Counted from the first letter of the stretch, positions 18,301 to 26,403 are shown. The stretch is DNA of 49,295 nt from Thiotrichaceae bacterium (GCA_023144895.1 JAGLEV010000065.1:1-49295), one strand, 5' to 3'. Made by a program: numbers and translations. Notes: generated by a model not told the origin, from the sequence alone.

Positions 18301-18847
18301 CAATATGGGGTAAGACTTCATTCGGTGAGGTGAATTTAATATCAGGTAAGAGTTGTTCGAATAATATAGAAAAGCTCAAACCACCAAGCAAAATAGCAAC
18401 CATTGTCGCAGCTTGAACAAAGCCATTCCCTTCAGCTAAATGTTTTTCACCAACGATTTCACGAATAAATCCCATTTTAGCAGGAGAGTATAAGGCACTT
18501 TGGGTGGCGAGCAAGAAGGTTAATGCAAAACTAATTTTAAACCAGCCTTGGTAGTAGCTATAGGTGATCATTAAGGTGATCGCTAATGCAAACCAAGCAC
18601 TGATTCGCATAATTTTATTTTTTGGATATTTATCCGAGATATAGCCAGCAGGTGTAAAGAGCAAAATAAAAGGTAGCAGGATAAGCCCATTGACCAGTGC
18701 GGTGAGGATGATTTGATCACCTTGATCAAATACCTTAAAGATGGTATTGGAGATAATGATTTTATGCCCAAGGTCAACAAAGGCATTGAGAAAAAGCATC
18801 ATCACAAAAGTGAGAAAGCCAGCTGTTTTAAATAAGCTAGTCTGCAT
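15398..18847 (-). CDS. aas: Fused lysophospholipid transporter / acyltransferase / acyl-ACP synthetase (LplT-Aas)
   Basis: One 1149-residue chain carries three activities of lysophospholipid recycling. Residues about 1-420 are a 12-helix MFS transporter like LplT. About 435-610 is a PlsC-type acyltransferase with GNHISWIDWAL (catalytic HX4D) and FPEGTISRTG. About 650-1145 is an AMP-forming acyl-ACP synthetase with FSSGSEGEPKGIELSH, GYGATETSP and YKTGDKGHLDEEG. Inner-membrane lysophosphatidylethanolamine would be flipped in and re-acylated. Escherichia coli has separate lplT and aas genes; the three-domain fusion occurs in other bacteria. I start at ATG 18847; TTG 18859 four codons earlier is possible. 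It is the next minus-strand gene after rapZ. Confidence 0.92.
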   Translation of the reverse strand: MQTSLFKTAGFLTFVMMLFLNAFVDLGHKIIISNTIFKVFDQGDQIILTALVNGLILLPFILLFTPAGYISDKYPKNKIMRISAWFALAITLMITYSYYQGWFKISFALTFLLATQSALYSPAKMGFIREIVGEKHLAEGNGFVQAATMVAILLGGLSFSILFEQLLPDIKFTSPNEVLPHIALLGWGLVAFTTIELILAYRLPQLTKADDNVQYNWSDYLRGKTQKRILKSVKDNQYIWLSILGLSVFWSTAQVIHATYPAYAKEYLSITRTDQLNALLACSGIGIMIGAMVAGRFSRDHIESGLIPIGALGIAITTLLITLLDSIALQAINLLVLGIAGGLFVVPLNAYMQYHAKANELGKVIAAYNFIHHAIMVGFLILTAILVYYSLVDSISLFLMLAVVLVIGSLYTIIKLPQSLLRFLLGGLFHSRYNIRVLGYENVPAGKGVLLLGNHISWIDWALVQLAAPRNIHFVMERSYYERWYLKWFLKLFGVVPISSGNSKSSIQTIRQLLLDGKAVCLFPEGTISRTGQISSLKRGYQKAVEGSGATVIPFYLHGLWGSRFSRASTFLKENRQSGFKRDLIVAFGEAQADSIQVDELKRRIFDLSVSSWKNYSDELPSLPVQWLKTAKGKSSRMASADIIGVALTNRRFITAVFSFGQVIKTRSPEQNIGLLLPTSTAGAITNMAVLSIGKTIVNLNYSASKESVQAAIKKAEIKTIYTSSRFVKKLKGRGIDLVEMTKGTDLVYLEEIKEQLSKSKMLFTLLMVAALPTRLLQAIYLSPIDSQQTAAILFSSGSEGEPKGIELSHQNIVANSRQVANALNTQEADVIMSVLPTFHAFGLLASTLMPLSEGVPIVCHPDPTDVLNIAKGIAKYEGTAIFGTSTFLRLYTRNRRVHPLMLKSLRLVIAGAEKLDPEIRKAFQLKFNKTILEGYGATETSPVAAVNVHDEMDTTHWKVQVGNKVGSVGMPLPGTSFRIVDPVDLSELPTDVDGLILISGPQVMKGYLKAPEKTADVIVEQDEQIWYKTGDKGHLDEEGFLIIVDRYSRFAKIAGEMISLTAVENQISHCLQEPELEVVAVNLPDAKKGEKVVCLIVSDLDAKAIRQQLIDHDTNPLMIPSQFITVEAIPKLGSGKTDFYQASLLVQA

Positions 18848-18910
18848 AATTAAGCCCAATGTGTCAGATTATAGAGTAGCCCTTGAGTGTAACGTAAATG
18901 ATAGTTTACC

Positions 18911-19762
18911 CTAGTGGCTTTCCCGATGAAAAGCAATAGCATCAATGGCTAGATCTTTATTAAAGTGTTTTGTCAGTTGCTCGCAAAGATAAACTGAGCG
19001 ATGACGACCGCCAGTGCAACCAATCGATATCGTGAGATAAGAGCGTTGATTTTCTAAAAAAGAAGGTATCCATTTCTCTAAAAATTGGCTTATATCCTTT
19101 TGTAGTTCTTTGACTTCATCATGTTTGCCCAACCAGTCAATAATAGGTTTTTCGGTGCCATTGTATTGGCGTAGTTCATTAACCCAGTAAGGGTTTGGTA
19201 GACAACGTACATCGAACATAAAATCAGTGGCTGTTGGAATGCCGTGCTTATAACCAAAGGATTGAAACATGAGTGATAAGCTGAGCTTGTTTGTACTGCA
19301 AACACGTTGTCGAATAATGCCAGCAAGCTGGTAAATATTAGTATAGGTTGTATCAATTTCTAAGTCAGCAAGGCTACGAATTTCTTCCATGCGCTTGGTT
19401 TCTAGCTCAAGTGCTTCAGGTAGAGAGCGACTAGCATTGCTTAGTGGGTGTTTACGACGGGTTTCATTGTAGCGTTTGAGTAGTATTTGTTGTTCAGCAT
19501 GGAGAAAAATTAGATCAACTTCATGACCATGTTGGTGAATTTTCTTTAAATTATGGGGTAGGTCATGGAGTCCCATTTTGCTGTTGCGAACATCAATGCC
19601 GATGGCAACTTTTTCCTGCTGCTGTAGGCTAGGTGTGCTATAGAGCTGACTTAATAGTTCTATTGGTAAGTTATCTATACAATAGTATCCATGATCCTCT
19701 AGTGTATTGAGAACCATCGTTTTCCCCGATCCTGATAGACCGCTAACAATAACAAAGTTCAT
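18911..19762 (-). CDS. rapZ: RNase adapter protein RapZ
   Basis: RapZ binds nucleotides and, in enterobacteria, senses glucosamine-6-phosphate and guides RNase E to the GlmZ sRNA. The 283-residue protein has Walker A GLSGSGKT at 8-15, the Walker B-like GIDVRNSKM, a DFMFDVRCLPNPYW segment and the C-terminal GCTGGRHRSVYLCE metabolite-binding motif. Length is standard. It is downstream of hpf but separated by a strong terminator, so it probably has its own promoter in the 19763-19828 interval. ptsN, which usually lies between hpf and rapZ, is absent. Confidence 0.95.
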   Translation of the reverse strand: MNFVIVSGLSGSGKTMVLNTLEDHGYYCIDNLPIELLSQLYSTPSLQQQEKVAIGIDVRNSKMGLHDLPHNLKKIHQHGHEVDLIFLHAEQQILLKRYNETRRKHPLSNASRSLPEALELETKRMEEIRSLADLEIDTTYTNIYQLAGIIRQRVCSTNKLSLSLMFQSFGYKHGIPTATDFMFDVRCLPNPYWVNELRQYNGTEKPIIDWLGKHDEVKELQKDISQFLEKWIPSFLENQRSYLTISIGCTGGRHRSVYLCEQLTKHFNKDLAIDAIAFHRESH

Positions 19763-19828
19763 GTTTTTTAGTTTTTTTTGGTTAAGATTTAAATTATTTC
19801 ATCTATTTTCCTTCTTAGTATAGAAGAA

Positions 19829-19863
19829 AAAAGCCCCAGTACAAATACTGAGGCTTTTTTTAT
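19829..19863 (-). terminator. Rho-independent terminator after hpf (possibly bidirectional)
   Basis: The stem AAGCCCCAGTA pairs with TACTGAGGCTT (one G-T mismatch) around a short CAAA loop, flanked by A- and T-runs on both sides. On the minus strand it follows the hpf stop by 20 bp, and the run of T after the hairpin satisfies the usual rule. It isolates rapZ from hpf and rpoN. Confidence 0.88.
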
Positions 19864-19883
19864 TTCATATTAATGGATTAAAA

Positions 19884-20213
19884 CTAAGCCGTATATTGTA
19901 TATTGCGGTGCTCTCCTTCACTGCTATGGTGGCTTTTAGTCTTTTCTTTATGCTTTAAAACTTGGCGTTCTAATTTATCGGCAAGTTGATCAATAGCGAT
20001 ATACATATCATGTGATTTGGCTTCGGCAAAAACACGATTACCTCTGAAATGTAAGATAGCTTCTGCTGTATGATCGAGTTTTTTTACTTTTAGAATGACA
20101 TGAATGTCGAGTACCTGGTCAAAGTGGCGCTTTAAACGAGAAATTCGCTTATTTATATGATTACTAAGTGGAGCAGTGATATCGATATGGTGACCAGTGA
20201 TTTCTAATTGCAT
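19884..20213 (-). CDS. hpf: Ribosome hibernation promoting factor (short HPF)
   Basis: HPF binds the 30S decoding centre in stationary phase and promotes 100S dimers with RMF. The 109-residue product starts MQLEITGHHIDITAPL, contains the KISRL-like basic helix (KRISRLKRHFDQV) and the AEAKSHDMYIAIDQLADKL helix, and lacks the C-terminal dimerisation domain of long HPF. It is on the same strand as rpoN, 265 bp downstream, with an unusual hairpin between them. Confidence 0.94.
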   Translation of the reverse strand: MQLEITGHHIDITAPLSNHINKRISRLKRHFDQVLDIHVILKVKKLDHTAEAILHFRGNRVFAEAKSHDMYIAIDQLADKLERQVLKHKEKTKSHHSSEGEHRNIQYTA

Positions 20214-20295
20214 GTGATAACTCCTATTTTTATGAATTAACTATTGTCTTAAGAATCTACACGAAAGCGCTACTCAGCCCCCCGTTAGTTCTCAA

Positions 20296-20322
20296 TAGTG
20301 CGGGCATATGCCCTCTGCACTA
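20296..20322. other. Nested hairpin in the rpoN-hpf gap
   Basis: TAGTGC (20296-20301) and GCACTA (20317-20322) flank a perfect 12-base palindrome, GGGCATATGCCC (20302-20313), leaving a three-base bulge. No T-run follows on either strand, so it is not a classical terminator. It lies about 83 bp upstream of hpf and could be part of its leader, a processing site, or a protein-binding site. The function is unknown. Confidence 0.45.
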
Positions 20323-20478
20323 GATAGAATAATCTAGGCAGTTTATGATGCAACACTAGGTTGCATTTTACCTTGAAAGATTTCATAACGAAATATTAAG
20401 CAATATCCTTATTATCTTAATGTAACGTTAGGGGGTTAATGAACCCGATAACTCTCTCAAAGTGAAAATCTTATCATC

Positions 20479-21915
20479 CTAAACTAAGCTTCTACGTTCT
20501 CTGGATGAGGGTATTGCCATACCTTCGCGGTATTTGGCAACCGTACGACGCGCAACATTAATACCTTGTTGCTTGAGTATTGTTGTTAACTTATTGTCGC
20601 TCAATGGTTTTTGCGTATTTTCTTTATTAATAAGCTGTTTAATCATGGCGCGAATAGCCGTTGAGGAGCATTCTCCTCCAGTATTTGTTTCAATATGGCT
20701 AGAAAAGAAATGTTTTAATTCGTAAATTCCATGCGGTGTATGCATGAATTTTTGTGTGCAAACGCGTGAAATAGTCGATTCGTGCAACTCTAATGCGCCC
20801 GCAATATCTTTTAAGATCATGGGTTGCATGGCTTGATTGCCGTATTTAAGAAAGCCAGCCTGACGATGGATAATTTCATTAGCAACATTGATAATAGTAG
20901 TACTACGGTTTTGCAATGCTTTAATGAACCACTTCGCATTTTGAAGTCGTTCCTTTAGATATTGCTTATCCGTCGTATTATTTGTCGTTGGTATCATGTT
21001 TGCATAATAATCATTAATTTTTAATGTTTGTTCCGTATCTTGATTAAGAGTTGCTATCCACTGTCCTGTTTCGGTTTTACTAACATAGACATCAGGAGTG
21101 ATATAATTGACGCTACTATCTTCAAAGGCGAGCCCAGGATTTGGGTTGAGTGAGCGGATAAGGTCAATGATTTGTTCATATTCGTTGTCTTCTAAATGAT
21201 GAACCTTCTTTAGTCCTTTATAGTCTCCTTTGGTCAGTAAGTCTAGTCTTTTTTCTAATAATTGGCATGACTTTCTGTATAAAACATGATCACTGTGAAG
21301 TATGGAAAGCTGTACTAGTAGACACTCCTGAAGGTTTCTACTAGCCGATCCAATAGGGTCTAAATGTTGAATGTAAACAACAATATTTTCGATTTCATCA
21401 AGATCGACAATCAATTGTTCATTAAGGTTAGAATGAATTTCCTCAATCGGTTCGAGAAGATACCCTCGTTGGTCAAGCCCATCAATAATGCTATTAGCAA
21501 TAATTCTATCTTGAATAGACAAATTATCCATATTCACTTGCCACAATAAATGCTCTTTCAAGTCAACCGTTGCAGCATTCAATGTTTCAAGTAAATTCGC
21601 ATTACCTGATTCAATTTGAGCATCAGAACTGGATAAGTCATAAGTATCATCCCACTGACTATCACTACTCAGTTCACTATTAATAATTTCTTCTAATGAG
21701 CTAGGTTCTGGAGTTTCTTGATCACTCTTATCTTCGGAAAGATTATTCTCAGTCATTGCTTCATCCTGTTCTAATAAAGGATTACTTTCTATGACTTGTT
21801 GGATTTCTTGTTGTAAATCAAGTGTGGATAGCTGTAGCAAACGAATAGCTTGTTGTAGCTGAGGTGTCATGGTCAGGCTTTGCCCGAGCTTGATGTTAAG
21901 ACTTTGTTTTATCAT
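20479..21915 (-). CDS. rpoN: RNA polymerase sigma-54 factor
   Basis: RpoN directs RNA polymerase to -24/-12 promoters and needs enhancer-binding ATPases. The 478-residue protein shows region I (about 1-50: Gln/Leu-rich, LRLGQSL-like KLGQSLTMTPQLQQAIRLLQ), an acidic region II (about 50-110), a core-binding domain, an HTH, and the near-invariant RpoN box ARRTVAKYRE at the C-terminus. It is followed by hpf on the same strand. lptB, which often precedes rpoN, is not upstream here; a 977 bp gap is. Confidence 0.96.
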   Translation of the reverse strand: MIKQSLNIKLGQSLTMTPQLQQAIRLLQLSTLDLQQEIQQVIESNPLLEQDEAMTENNLSEDKSDQETPEPSSLEEIINSELSSDSQWDDTYDLSSSDAQIESGNANLLETLNAATVDLKEHLLWQVNMDNLSIQDRIIANSIIDGLDQRGYLLEPIEEIHSNLNEQLIVDLDEIENIVVYIQHLDPIGSASRNLQECLLVQLSILHSDHVLYRKSCQLLEKRLDLLTKGDYKGLKKVHHLEDNEYEQIIDLIRSLNPNPGLAFEDSSVNYITPDVYVSKTETGQWIATLNQDTEQTLKINDYYANMIPTTNNTTDKQYLKERLQNAKWFIKALQNRSTTIINVANEIIHRQAGFLKYGNQAMQPMILKDIAGALELHESTISRVCTQKFMHTPHGIYELKHFFSSHIETNTGGECSSTAIRAMIKQLINKENTQKPLSDNKLTTILKQQGINVARRTVAKYREGMAIPSSRERRSLV

Positions 21916-22224
21916 TTGACTAGTGTTAGCTACCTTGGTCGCTAAGTTTAAGAATTACAGACTTTTAGGTTTCACCTCTATTTTATCTCTTTTTAATTAT
22001 TATGTTAGTGAAACTTTACATCATAGTGCATAATTTTGAGAGTAGGGTAATGTAGCATAATCACTTTAGTCATGGGGATTTTTTCAGATACTCTGTCATG
22101 GCTTTAGCCATACTATATTAGTATATTCTTCTATTAAGTTCATGATTTAAATAGAGACTTGTTTGAAAAATATTGTTGTATTTGTTGATTTATTATCCTT
22201 TGTGGTGTACGGTTTCGCCAGAGT

Positions 22225-22255
22225 GGGCTAAGGAAGGATTAAGGTTAATCCGCCC
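22225..22255. repeat. Imperfect hairpin repeat (GGGC...GGATTAA/TTAATCC...GCCC)
   Basis: GGATTAA-GG-TTAATCC (22236-22251) is nested inside GGGC (22225-22228) and GCCC (22252-22255), with an asymmetric loop on the left. On the minus strand it reads GGGCGGATTAAC..., reminiscent of the dispersed 'GGGCGGATTA...TAATCCGCC' palindromic repeats found in many bacteria. Only one copy is seen here, so calling it a family member is an inference. Confidence 0.4.
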
Positions 22256-22315
22256 TTACACAAGATTCAGCGCTTTCTGCGTTGTGAAAAGGAATGTTAA
22301 CTTATTCAGAGCTGT

Positions 22316-22329
22316 TTGATTTATATCAA
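22316..22329. promoter_or_regulatory. FNR/CRP-type binding palindrome
   Basis: TTGATTTATATCAA matches the FNR consensus TTGAT-N4-ATCAA exactly. It lies about 570 bp upstream of the DUF1800 start and 400 bp upstream of the rpoN start. If it acts as a class II site, transcription towards DUF1800 would start near 22364, giving a leader of more than 500 nt. No FNR-family gene is in the window. Confidence 0.5.
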
Positions 22330-22860
22330 TATAAAAGTTAAACAGGCTACCTTACCTAGAAAGCATAGGGCGACTGAAAAGGTTCATTCTATTTCGGCAT
22401 AGGGCTTTTTAAACTACTATGCTCTTAATTATAATCATGGGGTTTACCTCAGATTAATTACAAGTGCTTGCTTAGGAATAAGCGCTAAATTAATAATTTA
22501 ATGGTTATTTTTCATACATTGATGCTGGCATTTAAAGCAATTCATAATTAGCTCTTCTTATAGACAATTATTTGAATGAGTTATTTTATATTTTGCCGTT
22601 TAATGCTGTTGTCGTAGGAAATCGACTCATAATCTCTTAAAAGTAGGCACATTTTCAATGTGGCTTTAAGTTATTTATTGAGAAAGAGGGAGACTCAAGG
22701 TGTTAGGGCTTCCTGTTGGTAGTTCAAAGCAATGACTTGGCTAATAGTATTAAGTTAGAGTGTTACAATAAACATCAATAGGATAGGTATCTTGGGTTAC
22801 CGGAGATTTTATTCGTCGCTTATTTAATCGAAGACAAGATTAGAGAGTGTTGAAGAATTA

Positions 22861-22895
22861 AAGGAGAGCACGTAATTAGTGCTAAAATATAAATG
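22861..22895 (+). promoter_or_regulatory. Ribosome-binding site separated from the DUF1800 start by a hairpin
   Basis: AAGGAG at 22861-22866 is 26 nt before the ATG at 22893, too far for normal initiation. Between them AGCAC (22867-22871) pairs perfectly with GTGCT (22879-22883) around a 7-nt loop. Folding would remove 17 nt and leave an effective spacing near 9 nt. A TAA (22890-22892) directly abuts the ATG in frame, so no upstream start in that frame is possible. Confidence 0.5.
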
Positions 22896-24191
22896 GTAGA
22901 TAAACTTGATTTAGCAGATGCTAGTCATTTAGTGACTAGAGCAGGAATCGGTGCAGAGTGGGCCACGATAAAAAAATTACAAGGCATGACCCGGCATCAG
23001 GCAATTAATAAGCTGATTAATGCAGCGATGATGAAGCCAAAAACTCCATCAAAGAAAATGACTCCGTGGGCTGTTCGTATGAACATGTATAAAGCGGGAA
23101 ATCCAGCATTTAAAATGAAAATGTTTAAAATGACTAGGGTTCAAAATGATGATCTAAAGATCTGGTGGTTGTCACACATGTTAGAGACATCCTCACCTTT
23201 GATTGAGAAATTAACGCTATTTTGGCATGGTCACTTTGTTTCTTCACTGACAAAAGTAGAGCAACCCAAACTTATTTATAAGCAACATCTTTTGTTACGA
23301 CAACATGCAATGGGGAGTTATGCCTCAATGCTAAAAGCAGTAGTAAGAGACCCCGCAATGTCGGTTTACTTAGACGGGAGAAATAATAAAAAAGACAGCC
23401 CCAATGAAAACTTTGCTCGTGAGTTACTTGAGCTTTTTACAGTAGGTCATGGTCACTATAACGAGTTTGATATAAAAAATGTAGCAAAAGCCTTTACAGG
23501 TGCATCAGTAAATCGTTTCCGTGAGCAGTATGCGTTTAACGCGAATGAACATGATTTTTCAGTAAAGAAGGTTTTTGGTAAAAATGTGAAAACAGGTGAT
23601 GATGTAGTTCGTGTTTTATTAGCACAATCTCGTACATCACTCACTATCGCTGAGAAATTCTGGAACCTATTTATTAGTGATTCTAAGCCAGATCCACGTT
23701 ATACCCAGCGTTGGGCACATCAGTTTAAACGATCTAATTATAATATTAAAATATTGCTATCCGCTGTATTGAACAGTGATGCCTTTTGGTCACCACGTTA
23801 TCGTGGTCAGTTAACAAAATCCCCTGTTGATTTAGTGGTTGGTAGTCTTCGTACTATTCCTTCAAAGCTTTTTAATAAGGCTGAATTAGTCGGTATTTTA
23901 CGACTATTAGACCAAGATTTGTTTGATCCACCGAACGTGAAAGGTTGGCGAGTAGGGCACTCATGGATTGATGCAGAAACGATTATGGTGCGCTCTTCTA
24001 TGGTGAATAAGTTAACGCGTGGAAGTATGAATGCTAGAGTGAATAGAGGTGATCAATTCCCTAATCTGACACCTAGTGAATTTCAAGCATGGTTGCTACC
24101 CAATAAAGCAATCAAAGCACTGCCTGAGACCCCAGGTAAAGTGCGTCTTGTTCGAGCCTTAGTGCTTGATCCTATGTATCAGTTGATGTAA
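22893..24191 (+). CDS. DUF1800 family protein
   Basis: The 432-residue protein has the DUF1800 hallmarks: HLVTRAGIGA at the N-terminus, 'LTLFWHGHFVSS' (about 108), the 'NENFARELLELFTVGHG' block (about 174), and FDPPNVKGWRVGHSWI late. Many relatives carry an export signal; this one does not obviously, and an in-frame stop immediately upstream rules out extension. Function is not established. The partner DUF1501 gene follows by 14 bp, and this pair recurs together in many bacteria, implying a joint role. The protein is Lys/Met-rich around 40-75. Confidence 0.88.
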   Translation: MVDKLDLADASHLVTRAGIGAEWATIKKLQGMTRHQAINKLINAAMMKPKTPSKKMTPWAVRMNMYKAGNPAFKMKMFKMTRVQNDDLKIWWLSHMLETSSPLIEKLTLFWHGHFVSSLTKVEQPKLIYKQHLLLRQHAMGSYASMLKAVVRDPAMSVYLDGRNNKKDSPNENFARELLELFTVGHGHYNEFDIKNVAKAFTGASVNRFREQYAFNANEHDFSVKKVFGKNVKTGDDVVRVLLAQSRTSLTIAEKFWNLFISDSKPDPRYTQRWAHQFKRSNYNIKILLSAVLNSDAFWSPRYRGQLTKSPVDLVVGSLRTIPSKLFNKAELVGILRLLDQDLFDPPNVKGWRVGHSWIDAETIMVRSSMVNKLTRGSMNARVNRGDQFPNLTPSEFQAWLLPNKAIKALPETPGKVRLVRALVLDPMYQLM

Positions 24192-24205
24192 GAAGGAGTT
24201 GTCTA

Positions 24206-25354
24206 ATGAACAGAAGAGATTTCGTAAAAGCGGCAGGTCTAGTACCTCTACTAGGATCAATGCCAGAACTACTTTTTGCCAATCAGAGACCCAAAGGTCA
24301 ACGTGTATTATTATTAGTTGATTTAGACGGTGGTAATGATGGGCTTAATACCTTAGTACCGCATTACCAGCAAGGAAAGTATGAAGAATATAGGCCAACA
24401 TTGGCGCAACCAAGGTCAAGGACATTAGATCTTGGTTCTGATGTGGGTATGCATGATGCACTACAGCCATTAAAGTCTTTTTGGGATAGAAGGGAAATGG
24501 CATGGATACAAAACGTTGGTTATCCAAAGCCAGATAGGTCGCATTTCCGTTCTAAAGATATATGGGAAACGGCTTCTAATTCTGATTATCTACGTGATGA
24601 AGGGTGGTTGTCAGCAGTGCTACCCGATAAAGATACAGGCTTACATGGTGTTGTTGTAGGGTCTGGGTTAGGGCCATTAACAGGAAAGGGCTGTCGAGCG
24701 GTTGCTATGCATGACCCTAAAACTTTTGTGAATCAAGCAAAGCTAGTGAGTAACGTGCAACACAAATCAAATAACCCCTCCTTAACCCATCTATTGGATG
24801 TTCAGGATCAATTACATGGTGCTAAAAAGCTCATTGAAAATGCCAATAATATGGATACAAAAGTCAATCGCTACTTCAAGCGCAGTAGCTTTAACAATGA
24901 CCTTTCATCGGTCGCTAAGATGATTGTTGGTGGGTCAGATGCCACTGTTTACAAAGTTAAGCTCTCTGGCTTTGATACACACTCCAATCAAGAAGTGGCT
25001 CATAAAAATCAATTAAAATATTTAGCAGAAGGCTTAGAGTCATTTGCAAAGGTGATGAAAGCATTTAAGCTTTGGGATCAAGTGTTAGTTATGACTTACT
25101 CTGAGTTTGGTCGCCGTGTTAAAGAGAATAATAGTAGAGGCACTGACCATGGTACTTCTGCCCCTCTTCTGGTGATGGGAGGGAGAGTTGCGGGTCGACA
25201 GCTATTTGGTACTCGTCCTGATTTGAATAAACTTGATAAGGGCGGTGATTTACGTTTTTCAACCGATTTTCGCAAAGTTTATGGAACGGTTGCTACACGC
25301 TGGCTAGGGCAAAAAAATCCATGGAGTGGCTACGGTACGATTCCCTTTATTTAA
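24206..25354 (+). CDS. DUF1501 family protein with Tat-type signal
   Basis: The 382-residue protein begins MNRRDFVKAAGL, a twin-arginine export signal, followed by a hydrophobic stretch. The DUF1501 motifs are present: VDLDGGNDGLNTLVPH near residue 35, SHFRSKDIWETA near 112, TYSEFGRRVKEN near 296 and GTDHGTSAPLLVMGG near 312. The family shares the alkaline phosphatase/sulfatase-like metal-binding fold, but no substrate is known. AGAAGGAG precedes the ATG. It is co-transcribed with the DUF1800 gene and followed by about 220 bp before rplM. Confidence 0.9.
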   Translation: MNRRDFVKAAGLVPLLGSMPELLFANQRPKGQRVLLLVDLDGGNDGLNTLVPHYQQGKYEEYRPTLAQPRSRTLDLGSDVGMHDALQPLKSFWDRREMAWIQNVGYPKPDRSHFRSKDIWETASNSDYLRDEGWLSAVLPDKDTGLHGVVVGSGLGPLTGKGCRAVAMHDPKTFVNQAKLVSNVQHKSNNPSLTHLLDVQDQLHGAKKLIENANNMDTKVNRYFKRSSFNNDLSSVAKMIVGGSDATVYKVKLSGFDTHSNQEVAHKNQLKYLAEGLESFAKVMKAFKLWDQVLVMTYSEFGRRVKENNSRGTDHGTSAPLLVMGGRVAGRQLFGTRPDLNKLDKGGDLRFSTDFRKVYGTVATRWLGQKNPWSGYGTIPFI

Positions 25355-25572
25355 TGGTATCTAGGATGGCAGGCTGATAATTGGTTAAGCTGTTGTTATT
25401 CTTTGCATTAAATGCTAATCATGGTTTAATGTTAGGAATAATTAATAATTCACTTGAGTATATTGAGTAATTCCAATAGTATATGCCGTCCTTTATACGA
25501 TTAACAATTAGAACAAGTTGGATAGCGGCTGGACAGCTAGCGGGCTTGTTGTGAATGAGTGGAGTCTCCGAA

Positions 25573-26001
25573 ATGGGAACATTCAGTGCCAAGGCAGCAG
25601 AGGTAAAACGAGATTGGTTTTTAGTTGATGCTGATGGAAAAACATTAGGTCGATTAGCCAGTGAAATTGCTTTACGCTTGCGTGGTAAGCACAAGCCAGT
25701 GTATACCCCTCATGTGGATACAGGTGATTACATAGTAGTAATTAATGCTGAAAAAATCCGTGTTACGGGTAATAAAGCAAAGAATAAAATATACTACAAG
25801 CACACTGGTTATATTGGTAATTTAAAATCAATTAGCTTTGAAAAGTTGATCAAAAAAGCACCTGAGCGTGTTTTAGAGACAGCAGTAAAAGGCATGTTAC
25901 CTAAAGGGCCTCTCGGTCGTGACATGTATAGAAAGCTTAAAGTATACGCAGGCACTGAGCATAAGCATGATGCTCAACAGCCACAGCCTCTGGAAATATA
26001 A
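25573..26001 (+). CDS. rplM: 50S ribosomal protein L13
   Basis: L13 is an early-assembling 50S protein. The 142-residue product from ATG 25573 matches the family from [21 protein letters not shown] through [29 protein letters not shown] and [22 protein letters not shown] chose 25573 over an in-frame start 18 bp upstream because L13 conventionally begins M-K/G-T-F and GGAG lies about 9 bp before it. rpsI follows by 9 bp, forming the usual L13-S9 operon. Confidence 0.97.
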   Translation: MGTFSAKAAEVKRDWFLVDADGKTLGRLASEIALRLRGKHKPVYTPHVDTGDYIVVINAEKIRVTGNKAKNKIYYKHTGYIGNLKSISFEKLIKKAPERVLETAVKGMLPKGPLGRDMYRKLKVYAGTEHKHDAQQPQPLEI

Positions 26002-26010
26002 GGAATCAGC

Positions 26011-26403
26011 ATGGCAGAGACACAATATTACGGCACTGGCCGACGCAAAACTTCAACCGCCCGTGTTTTCATGAAGTCTGGTAGTGGTCAAATTGTTATT
26101 AACAAATTGTCATTAGAAGAATATTTTGGTCGCGAAACCGCACATATGATTCTTCGTCAGCCTCTTGATGCAACGGATAATAATGACAAGTTTGATTTCA
26201 AAATCACAGTAAAAGGTGGTGGTGATAGTGGTCAAGCGGGTGCTATTCGTTTAGGAATTGCTCGCGCTTTATTACAGTATGATGAAGGTCTACGTGGTGA
26301 TTTAAAGAAAGACGGTTTACTGACTCGTGATGCACGTAAAGTTGAGCGTAAGAAAGTGGGTCTACATAAAGCACGTCGTGCAACTCAGTTCTCTAAGCGT
26401 TAA
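26011..26403 (+). CDS. rpsI: 30S ribosomal protein S9
   Basis: S9 binds 16S rRNA in the 30S head, and its C-terminal tail reaches the P-site tRNA. The 130-residue protein has the canonical [15 protein letters not shown] start, [19 protein letters not shown], and ends [11 protein letters not shown], with the conserved C-terminal Lys-Arg. AAGGAATC precedes the ATG. A strong terminator follows about 60 bp downstream. Confidence 0.98.
   Translation: MAETQYYGTGRRKTSTARVFMKSGSGQIVINKLSLEEYFGRETAHMILRQPLDATDNNDKFDFKITVKGGGDSGQAGAIRLGIARALLQYDEGLRGDLKKDGLLTRDARKVERKKVGLHKARRATQFSKR

Larger units (their letters stand above)
21916..22892. other. 977 bp gene-free region between rpoN and the DUF1800 gene
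   Basis: I see no convincing coding frame in this divergent region. It contains a degenerate palindromic repeat (22225-22255), a perfect FNR-type palindrome (22316-22329), and just before the DUF1800 start a ribosome-site/hairpin arrangement (22861-22895). The length is far beyond what the rpoN promoter needs, so most probably serves as promoter and 5' leader of the DUF1800-DUF1501 operon, or hides a small RNA. Confidence 0.6.

Noticed and set aside
22680-22810. Resemblance to a c-di-GMP-I (GEMM) riboswitch: GGTATCTTGGGTTACC and CAAAGC...GGCTAA upstream of DUF1800
   Set aside because: The invariant GGCAAACC segment is missing and the spacing between the two halves is too long. A covariance-model search with RF01051 would settle it; a significant score would reverse this call.
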